A DNA stretch of 64,000 nt from an uncultured Microbacteriaceae bacterium (GTDB taxonomy: Bacteria; Actinomycetota; Actinomycetes; Actinomycetales; Microbacteriaceae), in NCBI GenBank assembly GCA_947487835.1, contig CANKXX010000003.1, positions 540,793-604,792 on the forward strand. The letters run 5' to 3'. This document shows positions 8,157-16,709 of this stretch, one piece after another. A model generated the notes under the pieces. That model saw nothing but the letters and a program-made list of their open reading frames with translations, was not told where the DNA came from and searched no databases. Both the position numbers and the translations under genes were made by a program. Positions within the stretch are counted from its first letter, which is position 1, and every line of letters begins with the position of its first letter.

Positions 8157-9482
8157 CTAATCGAGGTCGGGCGGCGGGCTGGCGTAGTGGGGGTCGATCC
8201 GTGCGCTCTCGAGCAGTCCTGTGCCGGCGAAGGTCTGCAGCAGGTCGAGCTCGCCGTTGATCACCGTGGCGAGCCGGCGAATACCCTCGCGGATGCGCTC
8301 CGGCGTCGGGTAGCAGAACGACAACCGCATCGCGTGCCGACCCCGCCCGTCGGCGAAGAAGGCGGTGCCCGGCGTGTACGCGACGAGCTCCTTCACGGCA
8401 CGCGGCAGCATCTGCTTCGAGTCGAGGGTGTTCGGCAGGGTCAGCCACACGTAGAAGCCGCCATTGGGCACGGTCCACTGCAGCTGCGGGAGGTACTCGC
8501 TGAGCGCGCGCACCATCGCGTCACGCCGCTCCCGGTAGACCCCACGGAACGTGTCGATCTGCCCCTGCCAGTCCGCCGTCGCGAGGTACTCCGACACGAC
8601 CAGCTGGTTGAACGAGCTGGGGGAGAGGATGGCGGACTCCGCGGCGAGGATCAGCTTCTCGCGGATGGCGTGCGGGGCGAGGGCCCAGCCCACCCGGAAG
8701 CCGGGCGCCAGCGTCTTGGAGAATGAGCCGAGGTAGATGACCCCCTCCTCGTCCACCGCCCTTAGCGCCTCTGGCGGCTTCTCGTCGAAGTACAGGAGGC
8801 CGTAGGGGTTGTCCTCGAGCACGAGGATCTCGTTGCTGCGCGCGATGTCGAGGATCTCGGCTCGGCGCGACGCGCTGAGCGTCACCCCGGCAGGGTTGTG
8901 GAAGTTCGGGATCGTGTACAGGAACTTGATGGTGCGCCCCTCGGCTCGGAGGCGGGCGATCGTCTCGCGCAAGGCCTCCGGGATGAGCCCGTGCTCGTCG
9001 ATGGCGACGTGCGAGACGTGCGCCTGGTACGAGCGGAACACCCCGATGGCTCCGACGTAGCTGGGCGCCTCGGCGAGGATGACGTCGCCGGGATCGATGA
9101 ACAGCTTCGTCACGAGGTCCAGGGCCTGCTGCGAGCCGGTCGTCGTCACGATGTCATCGACGCTGCCGGAAACGCCCTCGAGCGCCATCACGTCGAGGAT
9201 CTGCTCGCGCAGCGCGGGGATGCCCTGGCCGGATCCGTACTGCAGGGCAACAGGACCCTTGTCGCGCATCACGCGCTCCATGGCCGTGGTGATGAGGTGC
9301 GACGGAAGTGCTGATACGACAGGCATTCCGCCGGCGAGGGAGACGACCTCGGGCCGGGAGGCGACGGCGAAGAGGGCGCGTACCTCCGAGGCGCTGAGGC
9401 CTGCCGTGCGCTGCGCATACTGGGAGTACCACGGGTCGAGGTTCGTGCCCGGCAACCCGCGTCCGTCAGCCGGTGTGTTCAC
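8157..9482 (-). CDS. PLP-dependent aminotransferase, class I/II fold (LysN/MocR-type)
   Basis: A 441-residue aminotransferase resembling the 2-aminoadipate/aromatic group. Seen are the N-terminal VVSLAGGMPVVSALP, LQYGSGQGIPALREQI, the TTGSQQALDL segment that contacts the phosphate of the cofactor, IPNFHNPAGVTLS, and the Schiff-base lysine in YLGSFSKTLAPGFRVGW. There is no N-terminal GntR domain. The GTG start is leaderless: a TAGGCT -10 box on this strand (9494-9489) ends six bases before it. It is followed at seven bases by the D-Ala-D-Ala ligase-like gene, so an amino-acid or cell-wall role is possible. The substrate cannot be read from sequence. Confidence 0.85.
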   Translation of the reverse strand: MNTPADGRGLPGTNLDPWYSQYAQRTAGLSASEVRALFAVASRPEVVSLAGGMPVVSALPSHLITTAMERVMRDKGPVALQYGSGQGIPALREQILDVMALEGVSGSVDDIVTTTGSQQALDLVTKLFIDPGDVILAEAPSYVGAIGVFRSYQAHVSHVAIDEHGLIPEALRETIARLRAEGRTIKFLYTIPNFHNPAGVTLSASRRAEILDIARSNEILVLEDNPYGLLYFDEKPPEALRAVDEEGVIYLGSFSKTLAPGFRVGWALAPHAIREKLILAAESAILSPSSFNQLVVSEYLATADWQGQIDTFRGVYRERRDAMVRALSEYLPQLQWTVPNGGFYVWLTLPNTLDSKQMLPRAVKELVAYTPGTAFFADGRGRHAMRLSFCYPTPERIREGIRRLATVINGELDLLQTFAGTGLLESARIDPHYASPPPDLD

Positions 9483-9488
9483 CGGTCC

Positions 9489-9494
9489 AGCCTA
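9489..9494 (-). promoter_or_regulatory. -10 box for a leaderless aminotransferase transcript
   Basis: On the minus strand TAGGCT is followed by six bases and then the GTG of the aminotransferase. This spacing places the transcription start at the start codon, and no Shine-Dalgarno is present. Confidence 0.6.
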
Positions 9495-9548
9495 TCCGCG
9501 CGGGAGTGCGGCCCCGACCGCCACGCACGCGACCCCGGGTACGACGGA

Positions 9549-9577
9549 GGCCCGCCCCGGACGAACCGGGACGGGCC
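9549..9577 (-). terminator. Hairpin after trxA
   Basis: GGCCCGCCCCGG and CCGGGACGGGCC form a 12-base-pair stem with one mismatch and a five-base loop, 22 bases downstream of the trxA stop. There is no clear U tract, as is common for high-GC terminators. Confidence 0.6.
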
Positions 9578-9598
9578 ACCATGCGGATCAGGACGTGC

Positions 9599-9922
9599 CT
9601 AGCCGAGGAAGTCGGCGAACTCCTTCTCGAGGGCCGGCTTCGGCTTCGCGCCGATGACGGTCTTGACGACCTCTCCGCCCTGGAACACCTTCATCGCGGG
9701 GATGGAGGTGATCTGGTACTTCATGGCCGTCTCGGGGTTGGCGTCAACGTCGAGCTTCACCAGGCGGATGCCCGGGTTCTCGGCCGCGATCTGGTCGAGC
9801 ACGGGTGCGACGGCCTTACAGGGGCCGCACCACTCCGCCCAGAAGTCCACGAGCACCGGGGTGCTCGAGTCGAGCACGTCGTTCTGGAAGCTTGCGTCGG
9901 TCACATTCTTGGCGTTCGACAT
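9599..9922 (-). CDS. trxA: Thioredoxin
   Basis: A 107-residue classical thioredoxin that reduces protein disulfides in the cytoplasm with electrons from TrxB. The active site WCGPCK has Cys32 and Cys35, preceded by LVDFWAE. The cis-proline segment TSIPAMKVF follows near residue 73, then GAKPKPAL. Length and layout are standard. It lies 75 bases downstream of trxB on the same strand and shares its probable SigR-type promoter. A strong hairpin follows the stop. Confidence 0.96.
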   Translation of the reverse strand: MSNAKNVTDASFQNDVLDSSTPVLVDFWAEWCGPCKAVAPVLDQIAAENPGIRLVKLDVDANPETAMKYQITSIPAMKVFQGGEVVKTVIGAKPKPALEKEFADFLG

Positions 9923-9997
9923 ATCTGTCTCCTCACTGTCGTTATTTGGTCGGCCGCGCGCCGGATCGGCGTGGGCTGGTCGGGAAGCGCGTGGCGG

Positions 9998-11020
9998 CTA
10001 GGCCGACGCGACGAGCTGGCCGTCGCTGGTGACGGTGCTGCCGGCGGCGGGCGAGGCCGCGGCGATCGACTCACCCGCGGCCGACGAGAGCAGCTGCTCG
10101 GGCAGGGTCGCGAGGTAGTGCTCGGCGTCGAGAGCCGCCACGGTGCCGGATGCGGCGGCCGTGATCGCCTGGCGGTAGGTGGGGTCGATCACGTCGCCCG
10201 CGGCGAAGACGCCGGGCAGGTTCGTGCGCGACGACCTGCCGTCCACGGCGATCGTGCCCTCGACCGTCAGGTCGAGCTGCTTGTGGAAGAGGTGCACGCG
10301 GGGGTCGTTGCCGATGGCGATGAAGAGGCCGTCGAGCGCCAGCTCGCGGGTCCCGCCGTTCACCGTGTCCCTGAGGACGACACCGTTGACCTTGTCGCCA
10401 CCGAGGATCTCCTCGACGGTGGCGTTCCAGATAAACTCGATCTTCTCGTTGGCGAACGCACGCTCCTGCATGATCTTCGAGGCGCGCAGCGTGTCCTTGC
10501 GGTGGATGACGTAGACCTTGTCGGCGAACCGGGTGAGGAACGTCGCCTCCTCCATGGCGGAGTCGCCGCCGCCCACGACCGCGATGGTCTTCTGACGGAA
10601 GAAGAATCCGTCGCAGGTGGCACACCAGGAGACCCCGTGGCCGCTGAGGCGGTCCTCCGACGCGAGGCCCAGCTTGCGATACGCGGAGCCGGTCGCGGCG
10701 ACGACCGCGAGGGCCTCGTGCGTCTCGCCGGAGCCGAGCGTGATCTTCTTGACCTCACCGGTCAGGTCGACCTCGGTGACGTCGTCGTAGACGACCTCGG
10801 TGCCGAAGCGCTCGGCCTGGGCCTGGAAGTGCTCCATGAGCTCCGGGCCCTGCACGCCGTCCGGGAAGCCGGGGTAGTTCTCGACCTCGGTGGTGTTCAT
10901 CAGCTCACCGCCCGCCTCGACCGAGCTCGCGATGAGCAGCGGCTTCAGGTTGGCGCGTGCCGCATAGATGGCGGCGGTGTAACCGGCGGGCCCCGAACCG
11001 ATGATGACGATCTGACGCAC
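9998..11020 (-). CDS. trxB: Thioredoxin reductase (NADPH)
   Basis: A 340-residue FAD/NADPH flavoenzyme that reduces thioredoxin. The FAD-binding GSGPAGYTAA lies at residues 8-17, the redox-active CATC at 133-136, the NADPH-binding GGGDSAMEEA near 150-159, and the C-terminal FAD motif GVFAAGDVIDP near 285. About 25 extra residues at the C-terminus are Ala/Ser-rich. It starts with GTG, with GAGGGAGA seven bases upstream. A GGGAAT-N18-GTTAT element 63-91 bases upstream points to control by a SigR/SigH-type disulfide-stress sigma factor. trxA follows. Confidence 0.96.
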   Translation of the reverse strand: MRQIVIIGSGPAGYTAAIYAARANLKPLLIASSVEAGGELMNTTEVENYPGFPDGVQGPELMEHFQAQAERFGTEVVYDDVTEVDLTGEVKKITLGSGETHEALAVVAATGSAYRKLGLASEDRLSGHGVSWCATCDGFFFRQKTIAVVGGGDSAMEEATFLTRFADKVYVIHRKDTLRASKIMQERAFANEKIEFIWNATVEEILGGDKVNGVVLRDTVNGGTRELALDGLFIAIGNDPRVHLFHKQLDLTVEGTIAVDGRSSRTNLPGVFAAGDVIDPTYRQAITAAASGTVAALDAEHYLATLPEQLLSSAAGESIAAASPAAGSTVTSDGQLVASA

Positions 11021-11082
11021 GGAAATTCTCCCTCAGAGATTGTGGCTGTCGATATCCGGCTCGCACCGGCTCAACGGGGGGT

Positions 11083-11111
11083 ATAACACCCCCACGGTAT
11101 CCGCTATTCCC
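11083..11111 (-). promoter_or_regulatory. Putative SigR/SigH-type promoter of trxB-trxA
   Basis: On the minus strand GGGAAT (11111-11106) and GTTAT (11087-11083) are exactly 18 bases apart. Streptomyces SigR and mycobacterial SigH use GGAAT-N18-GTT at trxBA and other thiol-stress genes. A start near 11076 would give a leader of about 56 bases. No sigma factor of this type is in the window. Confidence 0.7.
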
Positions 11112-11243
11112 CGCCTGGAGCGCCCCTGTTACAGTCGCGTTCAGCGGCTTCCCGGCCTGATCGGGCGGCCGAACGGCGGCCGTCGAGGGGCCGCCGACAC
11201 CGGGCGCGACGGGCTGCCGGCGGCCTTGATCGAGCGGGTTCCG

Positions 11244-12863
11244 CTACCGCGTCCGGCGCAGGCGGGCGGCGATGGGGGCGATGAGCGTGTCGAGCTCGGC
11301 AGAGCGCATGAGCCGCAGCATGCCCGCGTAGACGCCGCTCATCACGGCCCCGATCACGAGCATCGACAGGAGGGCGGCGATGACGCTGGAGACGGCGTAG
11401 CCGCCCTGGTGCGTGCCGCCGAGGACGAACAGCACCGCGACCCCGACCAGCACGGCGAGGAGCGCGGCGACCGAGAACTGCACGAGGCTGCGCAGGATGC
11501 GACGCCCGTCCAGTCGCCGCAGCCGCTTCCGCAGCAACCATGCCGCGAGCAGCGCCTGAGCCACTCCGGTCACCGTGGACACCAGCGCGAGGCCCACGGC
11601 GATCCACTCCACCGGCAGCAGGGTGCAGGCGAGCGAGCCGAGCACGAAGAGCACGACCTGGAACAGCGTGAAGAGGAACGGCGTCCGGGTGTCCTCGAGC
11701 GTGTAGAACGCCCGCTGGATCATGAACAGCACGCTGAACGCGGTGAGCCCGAGGATGTACGCGATGAGCACGTTCCCGAGCCCCTGCACGCCGTCGAACC
11801 CGGTCTCGAAGACGCGGCTGAACGGGTACGCGGCGACGGCGATCACCGCGGTGGCGAGCACGATGAGCAGGGAGATCACGCGCACGGCGGCGGAGAAGTC
11901 GGTGCGCACGGCCGCGAGGTCGTCGTTGGCCGCGTGCGTGCTCATCCGGGTGAAGTAGGCGGTGGCGATGGACACGGTGGCGACGGAGTGCGGCAGCATG
12001 AAGATCAGCCACGCGGTCTGCAGGGTCGCCACGGATGCCGCGACGCCGAACGCCACGTTCGCGACGTTGGTCTGCACGATCCCGGCCAGCTGGGTGATCA
12101 GGATCATGCCGAAGGTCCAGCCCGCGATCCGGCCGGCCTTGCCGAGGCCGACGCCGCGGAAGCGGAAGTCCGGCCGGTAGGAGAGGCCGCTGCGGCGCCA
12201 GAAGTAGAAGAGGATGAGCGCCTGGGCCGCGACGCCGAGCGTCGCGCTGCCGCCGAGGATCGCGATCTTGTCGGGCGTCCACTCGTCGAACGTGCGGGCG
12301 CCGTTGGGGTCCGCGCCGAACAGCGCGCTGAACACGAGCAGGCCGGCGATGGCGACGACGTTGTTGAGCACCGGCGACCAGGTGAACGGACCGAAGGAGC
12401 CGCGGGCGTTCAGCACCTCGCCGAGGACGGCGTAGAGGCCGTAGAAGAAGATCTGGGGGAGGCACCAGAAGGCGAACGCGGTCACAAGCGCGAGCTCCTG
12501 GTCGCCGAGGTCGACGCCGTACAGGCGGGCGATCAGCGGGGCGCCGAGGGTCGCGAGCAGGGTTGTGGCGGCGAGCACGACGAGGGCGATGGTGACGAGC
12601 CGGTTGATGTAGGTGCGCCCGCCGTCCTCGTGCTTGGCGGCCCGCACGACCTGCGGCACGAGCACGGCGTTCAGCACGCCGCCCGCCACGATGACGTAGA
12701 TGTTGTTGGGCAGCTGGTTGCCGATGCCGAAGGCGTCCGCGCTCGCGCTGCCCACGACACCGATGGTCTGGGCGAGCACGATGACCTTGAGGAAGCCGAG
12801 CACGCGGGAGACCAGCGTGCCCGACGCGAGGAGTGCGCTCGCGCGCCCGATGCCGCTAGCCAT
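11244..12863 (-). CDS. murJ: Lipid II flippase MurJ (MviN)
   Basis: A 539-residue polytopic membrane protein of the MOP superfamily with about 14 hydrophobic segments. It flips lipid-linked peptidoglycan precursor across the membrane. Typical MurJ segments include ASGTLVSRVLGFLKVIVLA near the N-terminus, then AKHEDGG and GVAAQALILF. The ATG at 12863 overlaps the upstream gene's stop by eight bases and is better than the GTG at 12914, which would add 17 residues inside that gene. The C-terminal kinase-like and extracellular extension of mycobacterial MviN is missing. The DUF6049-murJ-trxB-trxA order matches mycobacteria, but sigM and its anti-sigma gene are absent here. Confidence 0.92.
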   Translation of the reverse strand: MASGIGRASALLASGTLVSRVLGFLKVIVLAQTIGVVGSASADAFGIGNQLPNNIYVIVAGGVLNAVLVPQVVRAAKHEDGGRTYINRLVTIALVVLAATTLLATLGAPLIARLYGVDLGDQELALVTAFAFWCLPQIFFYGLYAVLGEVLNARGSFGPFTWSPVLNNVVAIAGLLVFSALFGADPNGARTFDEWTPDKIAILGGSATLGVAAQALILFYFWRRSGLSYRPDFRFRGVGLGKAGRIAGWTFGMILITQLAGIVQTNVANVAFGVAASVATLQTAWLIFMLPHSVATVSIATAYFTRMSTHAANDDLAAVRTDFSAAVRVISLLIVLATAVIAVAAYPFSRVFETGFDGVQGLGNVLIAYILGLTAFSVLFMIQRAFYTLEDTRTPFLFTLFQVVLFVLGSLACTLLPVEWIAVGLALVSTVTGVAQALLAAWLLRKRLRRLDGRRILRSLVQFSVAALLAVLVGVAVLFVLGGTHQGGYAVSSVIAALLSMLVIGAVMSGVYAGMLRLMRSAELDTLIAPIAARLRRTR

Positions 12864-15210
12864 GCGTCGACCTCTGTTCGTCTGCGGTGACGGGACCCGC
12901 GTCGTCGCGCCCACCCTGCTCGTCCTGCTCGCCGGAGATGTCCCGTTCGATCTCCTCGCGCTCCCGCCGGCGCTTGCGCACGCTTCGGACGATGCCGAAG
13001 CCGAACAGGAGAAGCACGCCGATGCCGGCGATCAGGATCGCGATCGTCTCCCAGCCCGCTCGGATCTCGACGTCGATGGGTGCCACCCCGCCGACGGCGA
13101 CGGTCCCGTCGACGCTCGTGAGGGAGACGAGGATGGTGGACGGCCCGTTCGACACCGAGCGAACGGGCAGCGTTGCACGCTGCGAGGCGTTCGGCGGCAC
13201 CGTGACAGTCGCCGACCCCTCGACCTGAGCGCGGGCGTTGATCGTGCGCCCGGTCACCAGAACCGTGACCGGCTGGTCCAGCCGGTTCTCGATGCGGACG
13301 GGGAGGGGAACGTTGTCGCCCAGTACCTGAACGACGCTCGACCCGCCCACGTGCACCGAGCCGAGGATCTCCGCGGCGAGGGTCTGCTGATCCTTCGCGA
13401 CGGTGTACCAGCCGGGGAGGGACTCGAGCCACCCCACAGACAGAAGGGCGAGCACGTTCATCCGCTGCTCGCCGGTCAGCAGCTCCGGGCGCTCGAGGAC
13501 CACGGAGAAGGCCCCCATCTGCGACTCGCCGGAGAACACGGCGCCCATGGTGGCGACCCGGTCGACCTGTTCCGGCTGGTCGTCGACGGTCACGGTGGTC
13601 GGCTCGGCCGCGAACGCCCGGTCGAGCGTTGCCGACCCGCCCCAGGGGAGCACGGCGAGGGCGTCGAGTGTCTCGACGACGCGCTGCCCGGTCGACGCGG
13701 GCCGGTCGAGGGCGGCCAGCAGCCGGCGGCTCTCGCCGGGCTGCTCGCGGGTGATGGCCGCCAGCTCGGCGGTCAGCTTCGACATCGCGTTGCGGAACTC
13801 GACCTCGCTGCCCGCGGTCATCGCGGCATTGAGCAGGTCCGACAGCACGCCGTCCGAGATGAGCACGTCCGTGTCGCCCGCGGTGCCCAGCGCGTCCGGG
13901 GTGCCGTCGGACGGGAGCGACAGGTTGTCGCTGTCCAGGACGGTGGTGCCGATGCCGCTCGTGCCGAACACCGACAGGGCCGCCGAGGTCACGGTGTTCG
14001 GCGCCGGCCAGGCGATGTCGTCGCGGGTGTAGTCCCATTCGAGCAGCTGCTCGAGCGAGGGGACGGCCGGCTCCTCCGGGGCGGGCGTCGGGGCAGGGTC
14101 GCTCGAGGAGGGCGCTGCGTCGCCGGTGCCGTTCTCCGAGTCGCTGTCGTCGCCGTCACCTCCGTCACCTCCGTCGCCGCCATCGCCCGACGGGACCCCG
14201 GTGGAGTCGCTGCCGAACGGATCCGATCCCGAGAGGCCTGCGCCCGGCGTCTCCTCGCCGGACTGCCCCTCGGGAAGCGCGGCCGGGTCGAAGTCCGCCG
14301 GGTCGAGGGCGTAGTCCACGGAGATCGGCCGAAGCAGCTCCTGGGCACCGGCCTGTGGCTGCAGGGCCACGTCGGCGTCTGCATACGCGAGAGGGAATAT
14401 GTCGTTCGGGATCGCATCCAACCTGTTCAGCCACGCCACCGCGGTGTCCGGGGCCGAGCCGCCGAGGGCGCGGATCGACAGGATGATGCGCGGATCCACC
14501 CCGATCGCCACCTCGGGCCGCTGGGAGAGCGAGTCGAGCTGCCGGGTGAGCACTCCGGCCGGCGCGGTGAAGTCTGCAAGCGCCTCGGCACCGAGGATGC
14601 CTTCGGTCGTGCCCGGCACCGTGAGCGGCGCGAGCACCGTCACAGCGGCGCGGGCCGTGGAGTCGCCGGGGTACCAGACGGAGGTGCCGCGGCCCTCCGC
14701 GATGACGGCGTTGTCGCTCACCAGGCGGGCGGCGAGGCCACGGGGGCCGAAGGAGGAGGCGGACGACGGGAGCTCCAGTGCGTCGACGGGCACGACGACG
14801 GGCGGCAGCAGCAGCGTCGTACCCGGCGCGATCTCCCCTGTCGGGTTCGCCCCGAGGAAGGCACCGGGCCTGCGCTGCGACTCCTCCTCGGGCGCGAGCC
14901 ACTCGGCCAGGTCCTCGCGCGTGTCGAGCAGGGTCCGGTTGATGTAGACGTTGACCTCGCCCGGGGCGACGGACGACTCCGAGTCGTTGCGGATGCTCAC
15001 GGTCACGGAGAGGGTTCCCTCGGGGGTCATGACCCCACCGTCGGCCGGGGTCACCTCCACGCTCACGCCCTCTGTCGCCGCGGCCGCGGGGGTCGCCGGT
15101 ACCGCGACCGACGCGACGGCGAGGAACGAGGCGCTCGCCAGAACGGCGGCAGCGGCGCGTAGGAGCCTTTTCGAGCGTCGGCCGGCACGGGATCCGGGCA
15201 CTGCCTCCAT
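12856..15210 (-). CDS. DUF6049-like exported, membrane-anchored protein
   Basis: A 784-residue protein with an N-terminal signal sequence (residues about 15-45, LLRAAAAVLASASFLAVASV, ending near AAAATEG). It has a long extracellular part with an Ig-like beginning, an acidic Gly/Asp/Pro-rich linker near the middle (about residues 315-370, with a repeated GGDGG tract), one membrane segment near residue 745 (TIAILIAGIGVLLLFGFGIV), and a short basic cytoplasmic tail. It occupies the place of Rv3909 beside murJ, so a role in cell-wall assembly is likely but unproven. ATG 15210 places the start directly before the signal peptide; the open frame continues upstream to 15357 but reads as Arg-rich sequence over the cca promoter. 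Confidence 0.78.
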   Translation of the reverse strand: MEAVPGSRAGRRSKRLLRAAAAVLASASFLAVASVAVPATPAAAATEGVSVEVTPADGGVMTPEGTLSVTVSIRNDSESSVAPGEVNVYINRTLLDTREDLAEWLAPEEESQRRPGAFLGANPTGEIAPGTTLLLPPVVVPVDALELPSSASSFGPRGLAARLVSDNAVIAEGRGTSVWYPGDSTARAAVTVLAPLTVPGTTEGILGAEALADFTAPAGVLTRQLDSLSQRPEVAIGVDPRIILSIRALGGSAPDTAVAWLNRLDAIPNDIFPLAYADADVALQPQAGAQELLRPISVDYALDPADFDPAALPEGQSGEETPGAGLSGSDPFGSDSTGVPSGDGGDGGDGGDGDDSDSENGTGDAAPSSSDPAPTPAPEEPAVPSLEQLLEWDYTRDDIAWPAPNTVTSAALSVFGTSGIGTTVLDSDNLSLPSDGTPDALGTAGDTDVLISDGVLSDLLNAAMTAGSEVEFRNAMSKLTAELAAITREQPGESRRLLAALDRPASTGQRVVETLDALAVLPWGGSATLDRAFAAEPTTVTVDDQPEQVDRVATMGAVFSGESQMGAFSVVLERPELLTGEQRMNVLALLSVGWLESLPGWYTVAKDQQTLAAEILGSVHVGGSSVVQVLGDNVPLPVRIENRLDQPVTVLVTGRTINARAQVEGSATVTVPPNASQRATLPVRSVSNGPSTILVSLTSVDGTVAVGGVAPIDVEIRAGWETIAILIAGIGVLLLFGFGIVRSVRKRRREREEIERDISGEQDEQGGRDDAGPVTADEQRSTHG

Positions 15211-15272
15211 TCGTGCGATTCTAGGGGCAGGGCCGGGGCAGCCCCTGAACCGCCCCGCCCGCGCCCCCGATC

Positions 15273-15278
15273 TAGACT
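15273..15278 (+). promoter_or_regulatory. -10 box for leaderless cca transcript
   Basis: TAGACT ends six bases before the cca ATG. With a start point about seven bases downstream, the mRNA begins at the start codon. Confidence 0.6.
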
Positions 15279-15284
15279 TGGGGG

Positions 15285-16709
15285 ATGCAGAGCGTCGCAA
15301 CGGCCCTCGCGCGGCTGGCCGAGCTCGCCGCGTCGCCCGCCGTCTCCACCCTCGCATCCGCGTTCTCCGCGGCCGGTCTCGAGCTGGCCCTCGTGGGCGG
15401 CCCGGTGCGCGACGCCTTCCTCGGCACCCGGTCCGTCGACCTCGACCTCACCACGAACGGCACGCCCGAGCAGGTGCTCGACGTCGTCGTGCCGCTCGCC
15501 GACGCGCACTGGGAGACGGGACGCCAGTTCGGCACCATCGCGGCCCGCGTCCGCGGCGAGACGGTGGAGATCACCACCTATCGCGCCGACTCCTACGACG
15601 GCGAGTCCCGCAAGCCCGAGGTGCAGTTCGGCGACAGTCTCGAGGACGACCTCATCCGCCGCGACTTCACGGTCAACGCGTTGGCCCTTCGCCTGCCCGA
15701 GATCGTGCTCGTCGATCCGTCCGGCGGGCTCGAGGACCTCATGGCCGGGGTCCTGCGCACGCCCGTCGCCCCGGAGCGCTCGTTCGGCGAGGATCCCCTG
15801 CGCATGATGCGCGGCGCGCGCTTCGCCTCCCAGCTCGGGTTCCGGCTCGACGACGCCGCGTTCTCGGCGATGGGGGCCCTAGCCGACCGCATCACGGGCA
15901 TCTCGCTCGAGCGGGTCAACGACGAGCTGTCCAAGCTGCTGCGGACCGACGCGCCGCGCGCGGGGCTCCGCATCCTCGTCGACAGCGGGATCGCCGACCG
16001 CGTGCTGCCCGAGCTGCCCGGCCTGCGGCTGACCATGGACGAGCACCACCACCACAAGGACGTGTACGAGCACTCGCTCACCGTGCTCGACCAGGCGATC
16101 GACCTGGAGAAGGAGCGGAACCCCGAGGGCAAGCCCGATCTCGTGCTGCGCCTGGCCGCCCTGCTGCACGACATCGGCAAGCCGGCGACGCGCCGGCTGG
16201 AGGGCGGCGGCACCGTCACCTTCCATCACCACGACACCGTGGGCGCGAAGATGGCGAAGAAACGGCTCCGCGAGCTCCGCTACGACAACGACACCATCCG
16301 CGACGTTGCGCGGCTGATCGAGCTGCACCTGCGGTTCTTCGGCTACAGCGACGGGATCTGGACGGACTCTGCCGTGCGCCGCTACGTGCGCGACGCGGGC
16401 GATCAGCTCGAGCGCCTGCACATCCTCACCAGGGCCGACGTCACGACCCGCAACGTGCGGAAGGCCGACCGCCTGGCCTTCGCCTACGACGACCTCGAGG
16501 ACCGGATCCGCGCGCTCCAGGAGGAGGAGGGCCGGGCGGCCCTGCGACCCGACCTCGACGGCCAGCAGATCATGGCGATCCTCGACCTCACGCCGGGCCC
16601 GGATGTCGGCGCCGCGTACCGCTTCCTCATGGAGCTGCGGCTGGACGAGGGCCCGCTCGGCGAGGAGGAGGCCACCCGCCGGCTCCTCGCCTGGTGGCGG
16701 GACCGCTGA
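15285..16709 (+). CDS. cca: CCA tRNA nucleotidyltransferase (PcnA family)
   Basis: A 474-residue class II nucleotidyltransferase that adds or repairs the 3' CCA of tRNA. The head motif LVGGPVRDAFLG and the catalytic aspartates Asp52 and Asp54 (RSVDLDLTT) are present. The RRDFTVNALALRL segment and the GEDPLRMMRGARFASQL motif follow. A C-terminal HD domain carries LLHDIGKPATRR (His295-Asp296), typical of actinobacterial enzymes. The ATG is leaderless. It is divergent from the DUF6049-like gene. The NUDIX gene that separates the two in mycobacteria is missing. The next gene's GTG follows the stop codon with no gap. Confidence 0.94.
   Translation: MQSVATALARLAELAASPAVSTLASAFSAAGLELALVGGPVRDAFLGTRSVDLDLTTNGTPEQVLDVVVPLADAHWETGRQFGTIAARVRGETVEITTYRADSYDGESRKPEVQFGDSLEDDLIRRDFTVNALALRLPEIVLVDPSGGLEDLMAGVLRTPVAPERSFGEDPLRMMRGARFASQLGFRLDDAAFSAMGALADRITGISLERVNDELSKLLRTDAPRAGLRILVDSGIADRVLPELPGLRLTMDEHHHHKDVYEHSLTVLDQAIDLEKERNPEGKPDLVLRLAALLHDIGKPATRRLEGGGTVTFHHHDTVGAKMAKKRLRELRYDNDTIRDVARLIELHLRFFGYSDGIWTDSAVRRYVRDAGDQLERLHILTRADVTTRNVRKADRLAFAYDDLEDRIRALQEEEGRAALRPDLDGQQIMAILDLTPGPDVGAAYRFLMELRLDEGPLGEEEATRRLLAWWRDR

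Noticed and set aside
11040..12890. 616-codon plus-strand frame opposite murJ
   Set aside because: Composition is that of a mirrored hydrophobic gene (Glu, Arg, His, Gly). murJ on the minus strand has clear family motifs.
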